A stretch of 64,000 nucleotides of DNA from Candidatus Edwardsbacteria bacterium (GCA_018821925.1 JAHJLF010000075.1:25781-89780), one strand, 5' to 3'; numbered from the stretch's first letter, positions 49,605 to 57,967 are shown. Notes: a model not told the origin generated them from the sequence alone. Translations and numbers: made by a program.

Positions 49605-49972
49605 GGTTCTTTTTGTCTCAGGCCAACTATCATTTTCCAAAGCATTCTGCCGACCTCCTGCGATAGAGAATATAAGCCGGTAAAATCATTTACCTTTAAA
49701 TAGCCTATATCTTTCGAAAGCATCAATTGTGTCTGCAGTTCTGCCAATGAACCGTTTGCTGTATATAAGAATTGGATATATTCCTTGCGGTTTTTACGTG
49801 CATAACCCTCGGCAATATTTGAGGGGATAGAAACCGAACATCTCCTGATTTGTGAGATTAAACCGAAGTTTTCCTGGCTGGGAAACTCCTTGGATACTTT
49901 ATAGACCTCAACACATAATTTGTATAACTTTTGCCACACTATCAGATCGGAGAAGCTTTTTGTACTGTTCAT
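49601..49972 (-). CDS. Four-helix-bundle protein (S23/rRNA-intervening-sequence type)
   Basis: 123 residues: FSDLIVWQKLYKLCVEVYKV, FGLISQIRRCSVSIPSNIAEGYAR, EYIQFLYTANGSLAELQTQL. This is the signature of the small family first seen in 23S rRNA intervening sequences and widely scattered as single genes in environmental bacteria. Function unknown. It sits between slipin and nfeD, which normally adjoin, and is bracketed by GCG-rich short repeats, suggesting insertion. Confidence 0.9.
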   Translation of the reverse strand: MNSTKSFSDLIVWQKLYKLCVEVYKVSKEFPSQENFGLISQIRRCSVSIPSNIAEGYARKNRKEYIQFLYTANGSLAELQTQLMLSKDIGYLKVNDFTGLYSLSQEVGRMLWKMIVGLRQKEP

Positions 49973-49987
49973 GCAACGCCCATCCCC

Positions 49988-50020
49988 TGTTCGCTATACG
50001 CTTTCCGCTACTCGCTCTTT
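49988..50020. repeat. GCTATACGC/GCTACTCGC repeat string at the nfeD 3' end
   Basis: TGTTCGCTATACGC then TTTCCGCTACTCGC; the nfeD stop codon (50008-50010) is inside it. Confidence 0.45.
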
Positions 50021-51282
50021 ATGACTTTCAGCTTCATCCCCTTTACCTCCACCACCTTGACCTTGGCCCCCTCTGCTATCTCGGCATCCGACCAGGCGCT
50101 CCAGTGGGCCCCGACCACGAACACCCGACCGCCGTCCTTGTTCACTATGGTTCGGGCGTCGCCCTCCTGATTCAGCAGGCTCTTGTCGCCCGATACCGGC
50201 CTGGTCCTCAGGGTTCTAATGGACAGCCAGACCCCTATGATGAAGAAAGCCGCGGTCACCAGCACCACTGGAACGATCACCTGCAGCGAGACCCTCATGG
50301 CCGGGTCCGGCGTCTGAAAAAGCATCACCGATCCTAAAAACATGGCAACTATACCTCCTATGCTAAGTATTCCGTGCGAGGCTATCTTTACGTCTAAGAT
50401 GAACATGACTATGGCCAATATTATCAGCAACATCCCGGCGTAATTGACCGGCAGGGTCTGAAACGAGAAGAAGGCCAGTATCAGCGAGATGGCGCCAACT
50501 ACTCCGGGAAAGATGGCCCCGGGATTGGAGAACTCAAAATACAGCCCCAGCAAGCCGGCCATGAACAGGATGTAGGCGATATTGGGATTGGAAATGATGG
50601 ACAGAAGCCTGTCCCGCCAGTTCATCTCCACCTGGACCCTCTCCGCCCCCTTGGTATGAAGCACCACCGTATCCTGGCCCATAATCACCTGCCTGCCTTC
50701 CAGAAAAACCAGCAGGGCTTCGGTATCGTCGGCGATCAGGTCTATCACCCTGCGTTTGAGGGCCTCGGTCTCGGACAACGAGACGCTGCTACGCACCGCC
50801 GAATCGGCCCAGGCTATGTTGCGGCCCCGCTTCTCGGCGATGGAGCGGATGTAGGCCGCGGCATCGTTGGTCACCTTGCCGGACATGGTGCTGTCCATCT
50901 GCCCGGTGCCGATGGCTACCGGATGGGCCGCCCCGATGCTGGTGCCCGGCGACATGGCCGCCACATGGGAGGCCAGGGTGATGAAGGCCCCGGCCGAGGC
51001 CGCCCGCGACCCCTGGGGAGCCACGTAGACCACCACCGGGATCTTGGAGGCCATGATGCTCTTGATCACCTGGCGCATGGATTGGTCCAGCCCGCCGGGA
51101 GTGTCCATCTCGATGATCAGGCATTCGGCATTCTGATCCTGGGCCTTTTCTATAGCCTGCACCATGAAGCGGGCCGAGGCCGGGCTGATGGCGTCCTCCA
51201 CCCGGACGATCATCACCTGGGAGGCCTGGGCAATGCCCGCAATAACGGCCAACGCACAAAGTATTAATGCACACTTCTTCAT
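50008..51282 (-). CDS. NfeD-family membrane serine protease
   Basis: 424 residues. Signal peptide (MKKCALILCALAVIAGIAQA), ClpP-class protease domain (about 22-230) with DTPGGLDQSMRQVIKSI and the nucleophile Ser in SRAASAGAFITLASHVAAM, then four membrane spans (about 235-350) and a C-terminal OB-fold NfeD domain (GGRVFVVGAHWSAW, VVEVKGMKLKVIK). This long form partners slipins/stomatins and cuts membrane proteins in studied archaea. Ribosome site TGAGGAGA. Expected to act with the slipin at 48790-49542. Confidence 0.93.
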   Translation of the reverse strand: MKKCALILCALAVIAGIAQASQVMIVRVEDAISPASARFMVQAIEKAQDQNAECLIIEMDTPGGLDQSMRQVIKSIMASKIPVVVYVAPQGSRAASAGAFITLASHVAAMSPGTSIGAAHPVAIGTGQMDSTMSGKVTNDAAAYIRSIAEKRGRNIAWADSAVRSSVSLSETEALKRRVIDLIADDTEALLVFLEGRQVIMGQDTVVLHTKGAERVQVEMNWRDRLLSIISNPNIAYILFMAGLLGLYFEFSNPGAIFPGVVGAISLILAFFSFQTLPVNYAGMLLIILAIVMFILDVKIASHGILSIGGIVAMFLGSVMLFQTPDPAMRVSLQVIVPVVLVTAAFFIIGVWLSIRTLRTRPVSGDKSLLNQEGDARTIVNKDGGRVFVVGAHWSAWSDAEIAEGAKVKVVEVKGMKLKVIKSE

Positions 51283-51388
51283 ATAGTCTCCTCAAATTTT
51301 AAGCAATAAAAGTCACATCACTTTTTATTGCCAAAATAAAATCCGTGTCAATCCGTCAAAATCAGCGGGGATCTGCGTTCTATCGAAA

Positions 51389-52162
51389 TCAATATTGAAA
51401 ATGCTTGATCTTCTCGCCCATCTTACCGATTTCGGTCATGCTCTCGATGCCTATATCCAGATGTATCTTGCTGAACTTTTTGGTGACCTCCCGGTCGCTC
51501 TTCTCGGTCTTGATCCCGTGGGGCACCATGGGGATGTCCGACACCATCAGCAGGGCGCCCCGGGCGATCTGGTTGGCATGGCCCACAATGAACAGGGTGG
51601 CGGTCTCCATGTCTATGCCGATGGCGGTCAGCTTCCTTAAATATCTCTTGAATTCGGTGTCCCATTCCCACACCCGGCGGTTGGTGGTGTAGATCACCCC
51701 GGTGCGGTAGTCAAGTTTCCGTTCCTTCAGTTTGTCGGAGACGAACTTGTGCAGTTTGAACGACGGCAGGGCCGGCACCTCCGGCGGAAGATAGTCGTCG
51801 CTGGTGCCCTCTCCCCGGATGGCCCCGATGGGCAGGATGAAATGTCCCAGTTCGGTGGTTCTTTTCAAGCCCCCGCACTTGCCCAGAAACAGCACCCCCT
51901 TGGGATGGCGGGCCACCAGCAGGTCCATCACCGTGGCGATGTTGGGGCTGCCCATGCCGAAATTCACAATGGACAGCCCGGCCGAGTTGGTGGCGGCCTG
52001 CATGGGACGACCCAGGCCTTTGATCTCGCAGTTGAACCGCTCGGCAAAACTCTGGATGTAATCGTCGAAATTGGTAAGGAGGATATGGTCGCCGAATTCG
52101 TTTAGGCCCATGCCGGTGTAGCGGGGCAGCCAGTTTTTTGCGATGTCCAGTTTTGTTTTCAT
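51389..52162 (-). CDS. amn: AMP nucleosidase
   Basis: 257 residues, the short form. Nucleoside-phosphorylase fold: ILLTNFDDYIQSFAERF, AGLSIVNFGMGSPNIATVMDLLV, FLGKCGGLKRTTELGHFILPIGAIRGEG, and the base/ribose site IGIDMETATLFIVG, followed by SDIPMVPHGIKTEKSD. It splits AMP into adenine and ribose 5-phosphate. Single-gene unit with a promoter at 52187-52215. Confidence 0.88.
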   Translation of the reverse strand: MKTKLDIAKNWLPRYTGMGLNEFGDHILLTNFDDYIQSFAERFNCEIKGLGRPMQAATNSAGLSIVNFGMGSPNIATVMDLLVARHPKGVLFLGKCGGLKRTTELGHFILPIGAIRGEGTSDDYLPPEVPALPSFKLHKFVSDKLKERKLDYRTGVIYTTNRRVWEWDTEFKRYLRKLTAIGIDMETATLFIVGHANQIARGALLMVSDIPMVPHGIKTEKSDREVTKKFSKIHLDIGIESMTEIGKMGEKIKHFQY

Positions 52163-52186
52163 AAATTCACGCCTTTCTTGATATCT

Positions 52187-52215
52187 ATATTACTGTAAAA
52201 CATATCCAATATCAA
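52187..52215 (-). promoter_or_regulatory. Promoter of the AMP nucleosidase gene
   Basis: Minus strand: TTGATA (52215-52210), 17-base spacer, TAATAT (52192-52187), then a leader containing AGAAAGG. Confidence 0.45.
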
Positions 52216-52250
52216 GTGTAAAGTTATAAATAAAATTAGTCTTGGTCAAC

Positions 52251-52285
52251 AAAAAACCCCATATTGTGAGCGATACGGGGTTTTT
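52251..52285 (-). terminator. Terminator after lpxA
   Basis: AAAAACCCC and GGGGTTTTT arms around ATATTGTGAGCGATAC, 16 bases beyond the lpxA stop; T-runs on both strands. Confidence 0.65.
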
Positions 52286-52301
52286 ATAATTCCGTGGGAT
52301 T

Positions 52302-53078
52302 TTATTTGGTTATCCCCCGGACCGAGCTTTCGATGTACTCTATGATGTGCTTTATCTCCGGGGACATCGGCAGGCTTTCTTTGATGCGGCTTAAGGCCTG
52401 GGTGGTGTTCAGATTGGAGCGGAATATGAGGCGGTAGGCTTTTTCTATCAGGTCCCGCTGTTCCTGGCTGAAGCCGCGGCGGGTCAGCCCGACCGAATTA
52501 AGCCCGTACATGGCCAGCGGATTGCCGAAGGCCTTGGTGTAGGGCAGCACGTCCTTCTGGACAGCGGATGATCCCCCGATCATGCAGTAGCAGCCCACCC
52601 TGGCGAACTGGTGCACGGGGGTCAGCCCGCCGATGATGGCGTAATCCTCCACCGTCACATGGCCGGCCAGGGTGGCCGAGTTGGCCAGGATGACCCCGTT
52701 GCCCACCGTGCATTCATGGGCGATGTGGCAGTAGGCCATTAAAAAACAGTTGTCGCCGACCAGGGTGACATCGCCTTCATCCGTGGAGAGGTTGATGGTG
52801 ACATATTCGCGGATAACGGTGTTCTTGCCTATCCTTACCGTGGTCCGCCCACCTTTGAATTTGAGGTCCTGCGGATCGCCGCCTAAAGAGGCTCCGTGCC
52901 ACACCCGGCAGCCCTGGCCCAGCTCGGTCCAGCGATGAATGGCCACCGAGGAGCCTATCTGGCAGTTGTCACCAATGACGCACTCCGGCCCGATGATGGT
53001 AAAGGGGCCGACCGTAACGTTGCCGCCCATTTTGGCCGACGGGTCGATGATTGCAGTGGTATGAATTTTATTGGGCAT
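52302..53078 (-). CDS. lpxA: UDP-N-acetylglucosamine acyltransferase LpxA
   Basis: 258 residues of left-handed hexapeptide repeats (MGGNVTVGPFTIIGPECVIG) with the catalytic region HIAHECTVGNGVILANSATLAGHVTVEDYAIIGGLTPVHQF and the C-terminal helical part (FSQEQRDLIEKAYRLIF). First step of lipid A synthesis. In many relatives lpxC-fabZ is directly upstream; here 2.7 kb with three unrelated genes lies between them. Confidence 0.95.
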   Translation of the reverse strand: MPNKIHTTAIIDPSAKMGGNVTVGPFTIIGPECVIGDNCQIGSSVAIHRWTELGQGCRVWHGASLGGDPQDLKFKGGRTTVRIGKNTVIREYVTINLSTDEGDVTLVGDNCFLMAYCHIAHECTVGNGVILANSATLAGHVTVEDYAIIGGLTPVHQFARVGCYCMIGGSSAVQKDVLPYTKAFGNPLAMYGLNSVGLTRRGFSQEQRDLIEKAYRLIFRSNLNTTQALSRIKESLPMSPEIKHIIEYIESSVRGITK

Positions 53079-53235
53079 GTTTTAAATGAATTACGGGTTG
53101 TAAATGATGTAAAAGTATCAAACTGAAATGATCAGGAATCGCCAGAATAATGTGGTGGAGCCGCCGCCGCAAAGACGTTCGTTAAACATAGTTATAAAAT
53201 CACCAATCATCAATTTATGGTGATGCTTCTTTTTA

Positions 53236-54369
53236 CTATCTCAGAAGAACATTTTCCATGTCCTGTTTTTTTTCTTTGTCCATCGGATAATATTTTATTT
53301 TTCCATCACTTTGCTTGAAAACAATATCGCTAAAATTAAGCATTCTAACTCGTCTATCATATTGAGTGTGATAGTAAAATATTAAATTTTTTGTATCCCA
53401 AACTGTTGTGTAAAGTGTCGAGCTTTTTAAATTATTTTTTGCATTGGCTTCGCTTGATCCTTCCGCCGCACCGAGAGGCACATTGAAGTTGTCTAAAATT
53501 CTGAAAAGTTCGGTTGAAGCATCTAATCCGTCAGAAGTGTTTCTTGCTGTTTGGGAAAAGACAACAGCACGGACAAATCTTGAAGGGGGAGTGAAGTCTC
53601 CCGGCAAGCCTAAAAATCCGGAACCGCCCCCCATGGGAGAAAAATCCATATTCTCAATTTTTTTAGTTGGTATCGGAACCGGGGACAGATTAATGTAATT
53701 GCGTAAATTCGTCATATGCCAATCGTAATTGGGGCCATTAGTTATCACACCCAATGGATTGTCATGAATTTTTACCCGTTGATTCGTGAATTCAATAACA
53801 ATTGATTTCCCGGATGGTTCTGTAACCATATAGTGGACGCCCATTTCTTGTCCTATGTGTTCATCAAAAATTCCGACGACATTAATATTATTTATCCCAG
53901 CTCTAACTTCATCTATAGTTGAAAATTGAGACAAAATGTAAATAGAAACATCTTGTCCGGCAATAGTGTTAGATCGTTTCTTTTTATTGTACTGAGAATA
54001 CGAAGCAAATCCGTGATGATAGAAAAGACCGACCGTTATTCCCTTTTCATTCAACCCATCTGCAATAACCATTTCTCCCGCCATATCTAAACCAACAAAA
54101 CCATATTTTGATGTCCATTTCTTCCCATTATTCCCTTCGGGGGTTACGCCAATAAATTCATAGCCTTGTGGGAAAATTGCGATTCTTGAATTTAAGTCAA
54201 AGGCACCCCATTCCATCGTACGACCATAAACCACAGTACCATCACTTGAAGTTAAACGAATTCCGGTACACGCATTTGATTTAGTAAACATTAATAATAC
54301 AAGCAAAAATAACGGGAAAAGCACTCGTGATCTGTAGTGGAAATCTCTTGATGCAAAATTTGTTTTCAT
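53236..54369 (-). CDS. Choloylglycine-hydrolase/penicillin-acylase-like Ntn hydrolase, exported
   Basis: 377 residues. An N-terminal signal (VLFPLFLLVLLMFTKSNA) ends immediately before Cys34 in ACTGIRLTSSDG, so cleavage would expose the catalytic N-terminal Cys. YGRTMEW, NEKGITVGLFYHHGF, VTEPSGKSIVIEF and GVITNGPNYDWHMTNLRNY match linear-amide hydrolases of the Cgh/PVA family. AT-rich, unlike the LPS genes on either side. It is the outermost of three inserted genes between lpxC-fabZ and lpxA. Confidence 0.87.
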   Translation of the reverse strand: MKTNFASRDFHYRSRVLFPLFLLVLLMFTKSNACTGIRLTSSDGTVVYGRTMEWGAFDLNSRIAIFPQGYEFIGVTPEGNNGKKWTSKYGFVGLDMAGEMVIADGLNEKGITVGLFYHHGFASYSQYNKKKRSNTIAGQDVSIYILSQFSTIDEVRAGINNINVVGIFDEHIGQEMGVHYMVTEPSGKSIVIEFTNQRVKIHDNPLGVITNGPNYDWHMTNLRNYINLSPVPIPTKKIENMDFSPMGGGSGFLGLPGDFTPPSRFVRAVVFSQTARNTSDGLDASTELFRILDNFNVPLGAAEGSSEANAKNNLKSSTLYTTVWDTKNLIFYYHTQYDRRVRMLNFSDIVFKQSDGKIKYYPMDKEKKQDMENVLLR

Positions 54370-54410
54370 GATGAATTCTCTCTTATTGTTGTATTTAATT
54401 TTAGACTGCC

Positions 54411-54426
54411 GCCGCGGTCAGCTCGG
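54411..54426 (-). repeat. Third, 16-base remnant of the fabZ 3' end
   Basis: GCCGCGGTCAGCTCGG, identical to the terminal codons of lpxC-fabZ. In the minus-strand frame the surrounding DNA reads TELTAAAV and stop, recalling AELTAAIVDR of the intact gene. Confidence 0.5.
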
Positions 54427-54431
54427 TCCAT

Positions 54432-54641
54432 TTAGATGTCAACAATTAATTTACGGCAAGCCTGACACATATTGGCCTCAACTCTTGGCCTTCCAAATCC
54501 TGCGAATTCGCCCAATTTAATGCCGCCTATGGCCCAAATCCCAAACAGCAGGCTTTTTCCTTCCGGCAGCCATTTTAACTTATACCTATCGCCATATATA
54601 TTACCCCTGGTCATTTCGGCCTTACAATAAGGACATTTCAT
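54432..54641 (-). CDS. Small zinc-ribbon protein (DUF6487-like)
   Basis: 69 residues from the ATG at 54641, with GGAGG 9 bases upstream (inside a longer TTG frame). CPYCKAEMTRGNIYGDRYKL at the start and ANMCQACRKLIVDI at the end give two CxxC pairs for one zinc. GDRYKLKWLPEGKSLLFGIWAIGG is the conserved middle. Resembles DUF6487 proteins, whose function is unknown. One of three genes inserted between the LPS genes. Confidence 0.7.
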   Translation of the reverse strand: MKCPYCKAEMTRGNIYGDRYKLKWLPEGKSLLFGIWAIGGIKLGEFAGFGRPRVEANMCQACRKLIVDI

Positions 54642-54743
54642 TTTAATCTGCCTCCACAAATAACTTTAAAAAGAAACTAAATTCACACTTACCCTAGTTT
54701 GCGTTTACACTCATTCCATCATTTTTTGTCCCAGATATAAGTT

Positions 54744-54835
54744 ACCGATCCACTATCGCCGCGGTCATTTCCGCCTCGCACACCACCTGGCCGTCCACCA
54801 GGGCATGGCCCTCCATCTTGCAGATCCCCCGCTTG
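54744..54835 (-). repeat. Second copy of the lpxC-fabZ 3' end (92 bp)
   Basis: Matches 55845-55936 at all but three of 92 positions. The frame stays open, ending AEMTAAIVDR with its own TAA, against AELTAAIVDR/TGA in the intact gene. It begins directly after the stop codon of the oxidoreductase gene. Confidence 0.9.
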
Positions 54836-54836
54836 G

Positions 54837-55817
54837 TCAGGTTTTGTTATTCTGTTCCATAGTGATAACTATTTTCCCTCGGGCATGTCCTTCTCCAAGA
54901 TAGCGGAGCGCTTCCGCAGACTCACTTAATGGATACCGTCTATCGATAACGGATTTTACTTTGCCCGCTTCATAAAGTTCTTTTATGAAGATCAAATCTT
55001 TTTGGTTTCGTTTTGCGCTTACGCCTCCCATTTTCCTGCCCCCTCTTTCTGACATCATTGACCCCATGAGCATAGACTGGAAGATTTGAGGCATGGAACC
55101 TCCAGCCATTATATAAATACCCTTGGGAGTTAAGGCACGCTTATAGTCCGCAAGCGAACGATATCCGTTTGCCGCAAGAATGAGATCATACTTCTGACCA
55201 TTTTGGGTGAAATCTTCTTTAGTGTAATCAATGACATGATCTGCCCCGATCGAGCGCGACTGTTCCAAATTCCTCGTGCTGCACACGGCGGTCACTTCTG
55301 CTGCGCCGAACGCTTTAGCGATCTGAACCGAAAATGTTCCAACCCCGCCTGAGGCGCCATAAATCATAACCTTTTGCCCCGCCTGAATCTGCCCTTCATC
55401 GCGCAGACCTTGCAAGGCAGTGATCGCAGCCATCGGTGCGGCCGCAGCTTCATCGAACGAAGTATTGACCGGTTTCAACGCCACCGCACTTTCAGGAGCA
55501 CATGCGTAGTCGGCAAAACCGCCTTTTACCATCCCGAAAACATCATCACCTGTTTTAAATTGCTTGATGTTTCCGCCAACTGCTTCAATCCGCCCAGCAA
55601 CGTCAGCACCGAGTCTCGTGTATTTAGGTTTGATCAATCCCCCGCCCATGAGACGAATCAAGAAGATGTCAGCGGTCAGGAAATGCCAGTCATAAGCATT
55701 CACGGATGCCGCGTGAACGCGCACCAGCACCTCATCGTCTTTGGGGGTGGGTTTTGCCACTTCACAAAGCTGGAGTACATCCGGTGGCCCGTATTTTTTG
55801 TATATTATCGCTTTCAT
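54837..55817 (-). CDS. Zinc-independent MDR-family NAD(P)H quinone oxidoreductase-like protein
   Basis: 326 residues. Medium-chain dehydrogenase/reductase: MKAIIYKKYGPPDVLQLCEV, VLVRVHAASVNAYDWHFL, LGADVAGRIEAVGGNIKQFK, the cofactor loop VMIYGASGGVGTFSVQIAKAFGA, and GADHVIDYTKEDF. No zinc-binding Cys set is seen, fitting the quinone-oxidoreductase branch. Composition differs from lpxC-fabZ. It is flanked on both sides by copies of the fabZ end, so it looks like cargo of an insertion. Confidence 0.88.
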   Translation of the reverse strand: MKAIIYKKYGPPDVLQLCEVAKPTPKDDEVLVRVHAASVNAYDWHFLTADIFLIRLMGGGLIKPKYTRLGADVAGRIEAVGGNIKQFKTGDDVFGMVKGGFADYACAPESAVALKPVNTSFDEAAAAPMAAITALQGLRDEGQIQAGQKVMIYGASGGVGTFSVQIAKAFGAAEVTAVCSTRNLEQSRSIGADHVIDYTKEDFTQNGQKYDLILAANGYRSLADYKRALTPKGIYIMAGGSMPQIFQSMLMGSMMSERGGRKMGGVSAKRNQKDLIFIKELYEAGKVKSVIDRRYPLSESAEALRYLGEGHARGKIVITMEQNNKT

Positions 55818-55842
55818 ATGTTCTTAGTCTACTTGGTAGAAA

Positions 55843-57147
55843 TCACCGATCCACTATCGCCGCGGTCAGCTCGGCCTCGCACACCACCTGGCCGTCCACC
55901 AGGGCATGGCCCTCCATCTTGCAGATCCCCCGCTTGAAAGACACCATCTTCAGCTCGAACCTCAGCTGGTCGCCCGGCACCACCGGCTTGCGGAACCGCA
56001 CCTTGTCTATGGCGGCAAAGTACAGCAATTTCTGATGGTAGTTCTCCACCGAATGCAGTATCATGAACGCCCCGGTCTGGGCCAGGGCCTCGATGATAAG
56101 CACCCCGGGAAAGACCGGCCGGTCGGGAAAATGGCCGGGGAAGAACGGTTCGTTGATGGTAACATTCTTGATCCCCACCACCCGCTTGCCCTCGTCCAGC
56201 TCCAGTATGCGGTCCACCATCAGGAAGGGATAGCGGTGTGGCAGCATCCCGGCAATGGCGTTGATGTCGAACACCGGGCCCTTTTTTTGTTTTTCTATCT
56301 CGTCGTAGACCTTCTTGATCTCCCGGACCAGCTTGACGTTGGAGCGGTGCCCGGATTTTATGGAGATCACGTGTCCTTTCAGAGGCATGCCCAGCAAGGT
56401 CAGATCGCCCAGCAGATCCAGTATCTTGTGCCGCACGAACTCGTCGGGGTAGCGCAGCGGCTCCTTGTTCTCAATGCCCTGCTCGCCGATCACCACCGCC
56501 GAGTCCAGGCTGCCGCCCTTGATCAGCCCCTGGGACCGGAGCATCTCCACATCCCGGGCCAGGCAAAAGGTCCGGGCGTCGGCCAGTTCCTTGTCGAACA
56601 CTTCCCCGTCGATAGCGAAGGAAGCGTACTGGCTGCGCAGCATGTGGTGGTCGAAGTCTATGGTGAAGCTTATCCGGAACTCCTTGGAGGGATTGGCCAC
56701 CAGCTGGACCTCATCGTCGGCTATGGACACCATCCGGGGCAGCTCGAAATATTTCCGCGGGGCGTCCTGCTCCACCGTTCCGGCCTTTTTCAGGATATCC
56801 AGGAAGGGGCGGGAGGAGCCGTCTCCTATGGGCGGCTCGTTGTTGTCCATCTCCACCCGGAGGTTGTCTATCTCCAGCGAGGCCACCGCCGCCAGGACAT
56901 GCTCCACGGTGTGGACCTTGACCAGCTGGCCGTCCGCATCCCGACCCAGGGTGGTGCCCCGGGCGGTCTCCACCACGTAGTCGATCAGGGCCGGGATCTC
57001 CGGAGCCTGGGGCAGGTCAGCGCGGATGAACTTTATCCCGGTATCCATCGGGGCCGGCTTGAAGGTGATCTTGGTGACGTTCCCGGTATGGACCCCCACC
57101 CCGGAAAAACTCACCTCGGTGACTATGGTCTTCTGTAGTTTGGCCAT
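55843..57147 (-). CDS. lpxC/fabZ: Bifunctional LpxC deacetylase / FabZ dehydratase fusion
   Basis: 434 residues. Residues 1-285 are UDP-3-O-acyl-GlcNAc deacetylase: KTIVTEVSFSGVGVHTGNV, VHTVEHVLAAVASLEID with zinc His residues, NNEPPIGDGSSRPF, ILDLLGDLTLLG and ISIKSGHRSN. Residues about 295-434 are FabZ: MLPHRYPFLMVDRILEL, FFPGHFPDRPVFPGVLIIEALAQTG. The fusion is common in the Bacteroidetes/FCB group. It gives lipid A committed deacetylation and fatty-acid dehydration in one chain. Promoter at 57194-57222. Confidence 0.97.
   Translation of the reverse strand: MAKLQKTIVTEVSFSGVGVHTGNVTKITFKPAPMDTGIKFIRADLPQAPEIPALIDYVVETARGTTLGRDADGQLVKVHTVEHVLAAVASLEIDNLRVEMDNNEPPIGDGSSRPFLDILKKAGTVEQDAPRKYFELPRMVSIADDEVQLVANPSKEFRISFTIDFDHHMLRSQYASFAIDGEVFDKELADARTFCLARDVEMLRSQGLIKGGSLDSAVVIGEQGIENKEPLRYPDEFVRHKILDLLGDLTLLGMPLKGHVISIKSGHRSNVKLVREIKKVYDEIEKQKKGPVFDINAIAGMLPHRYPFLMVDRILELDEGKRVVGIKNVTINEPFFPGHFPDRPVFPGVLIIEALAQTGAFMILHSVENYHQKLLYFAAIDKVRFRKPVVPGDQLRFELKMVSFKRGICKMEGHALVDGQVVCEAELTAAIVDR
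55845..55936 (-). repeat. Intact lpxC-fabZ 3' end, first copy of the duplicated segment
   Basis: Counterpart of 54744-54835 (92 bp, three mismatches). Part of the functional coding sequence. Confidence 0.9.
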
Positions 57148-57193
57148 GGTATATTTCCTTATAAGGGTAAAAATGCTATTGTGTTATCGTGTA

Positions 57194-57222
57194 ATAATAC
57201 CTTAAAAGAAAAATATTGTCAA
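57194..57222 (-). promoter_or_regulatory. Promoter of lpxC-fabZ
   Basis: Minus strand: perfect TTGACA (57222-57217), 17-base spacer, TATTAT (57199-57194). A leader of about 40 bases contains AAGGAA before the ATG at 57147. Confidence 0.7.
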
Positions 57223-57293
57223 ATGATTTTGGGGTACTGTGAGATCCAATTGGACACTGATTAACACTGTTTTTCTTGGAATATTTTCTTTTA

Positions 57294-57359
57294 TGTCATT
57301 CCCGAGAAGTCGGGAATCCAGGTCCCATTAACCACAAAGAGCACAAAACGCACAAAGAG
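57294..57359. repeat. Two dispersed repeats side by side
   Basis: An inverted CCTGGATTCCC unit (57294-57322) is followed at once by the CACAAAG family (57331-57359). The rest of the 57148-57541 gap holds the lpxC promoter and the fur promoter; nothing else is recognised. Confidence 0.6.
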
Positions 57360-57483
57360 ATTTTATATGGTCTTTCCTGCCGGCCCTCATCTCCCCTAAT
57401 AAGGAAAGATGAAGAACCTGTCCTGAGACGGGCAAACATAAGGCTTTTGAAGAAGTGTCTATAGGCTTGGGTTAAATGCAAGC

Positions 57484-57512
57484 TTGACAAATTGACCGAA
57501 TGGCGTTATAAT
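57484..57512 (+). promoter_or_regulatory. Consensus promoter of the fur-znuCB operon
   Basis: TTGACA (57484-57489), 17-base spacer, TATAAT (57507-57512): a perfect match to consensus. Expected start near 57519, inside the operator palindrome. Confidence 0.8.
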
Positions 57513-57513
57513 A

Positions 57514-57532
57514 AATGCGAATAATTCGCATT
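57514..57532. promoter_or_regulatory. Fur/Zur-type operator palindrome
   Basis: Perfect 9-1-9 inverted repeat AATGCGAAT A ATTCGCATT, two bases after the -10 box and covering the transcription start. Size and shape fit a Fur-family box; position predicts repression of the operon by its first gene. Confidence 0.7.
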
Positions 57533-57541
57533 ATAAAATAA

Positions 57542-57967
57542 ATGAAAAACCAAGCTAAAACCAGCAAGGCTCAGCGCAGCATCTTGGATATTCTGGGGCG
57601 GGCCAAGGGAAAGCACCTGCGGGCCGAGGAGATCTGGCAGGCTCTGCAATCGCAGGGCCGCAACATTCATCTCTCCACCGTCTACCGCTCCCTGCAGGCT
57701 TTGACCGCCTCCGGACTGGTCAAGCGGAACTACCTGCAGGAGAATCACGCCCATTACGAACTGGCCGGCACCCCGGGGATACACCTGGTTTGCAGCGGCT
57801 GCGGGCAGGTCCAGGAGATCGGAACGGTAAAGGATGACCGCATACTGGGCGCCGTGGAAAAGCAGCTGAAGGATAAGTTCACCGTGATCGACTGGCAGAT
57901 GCAGCTTACCGGTCGCTGCGCCAAATGCCTTGACAAGGGCAGGAATGGAGCCGCCCATGGCCGTTGA
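57542..57967 (+). CDS. Fur-family metalloregulator, probably zinc-responsive (Zur-like)
   Basis: 141 residues. Winged-helix domain (AQRSILDILGRAKGKHLRAEEIWQAL, STVYRSLQALTASGLVKR) then the metal/dimer domain with HAHYEL, HLVCSGCG and CAKC, giving the structural Cys4 zinc site, and His residues around 87-102. Zinc specificity is inferred from the downstream znuCB-type genes, not from the chain itself. No Shine-Dalgarno is visible. Start lies 9 bases after the operator palindrome; overlaps the ABC ATPase gene by 11 bases. Confidence 0.9.
   Translation: MKNQAKTSKAQRSILDILGRAKGKHLRAEEIWQALQSQGRNIHLSTVYRSLQALTASGLVKRNYLQENHAHYELAGTPGIHLVCSGCGQVQEIGTVKDDRILGAVEKQLKDKFTVIDWQMQLTGRCAKCLDKGRNGAAHGR

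Noticed and set aside
55906..57138. Long open frame antisense to lpxC-fabZ (410 codons)
   Set aside because: Shadow of codon bias in the opposite strand gene; His/Gln-rich translation with no family features.
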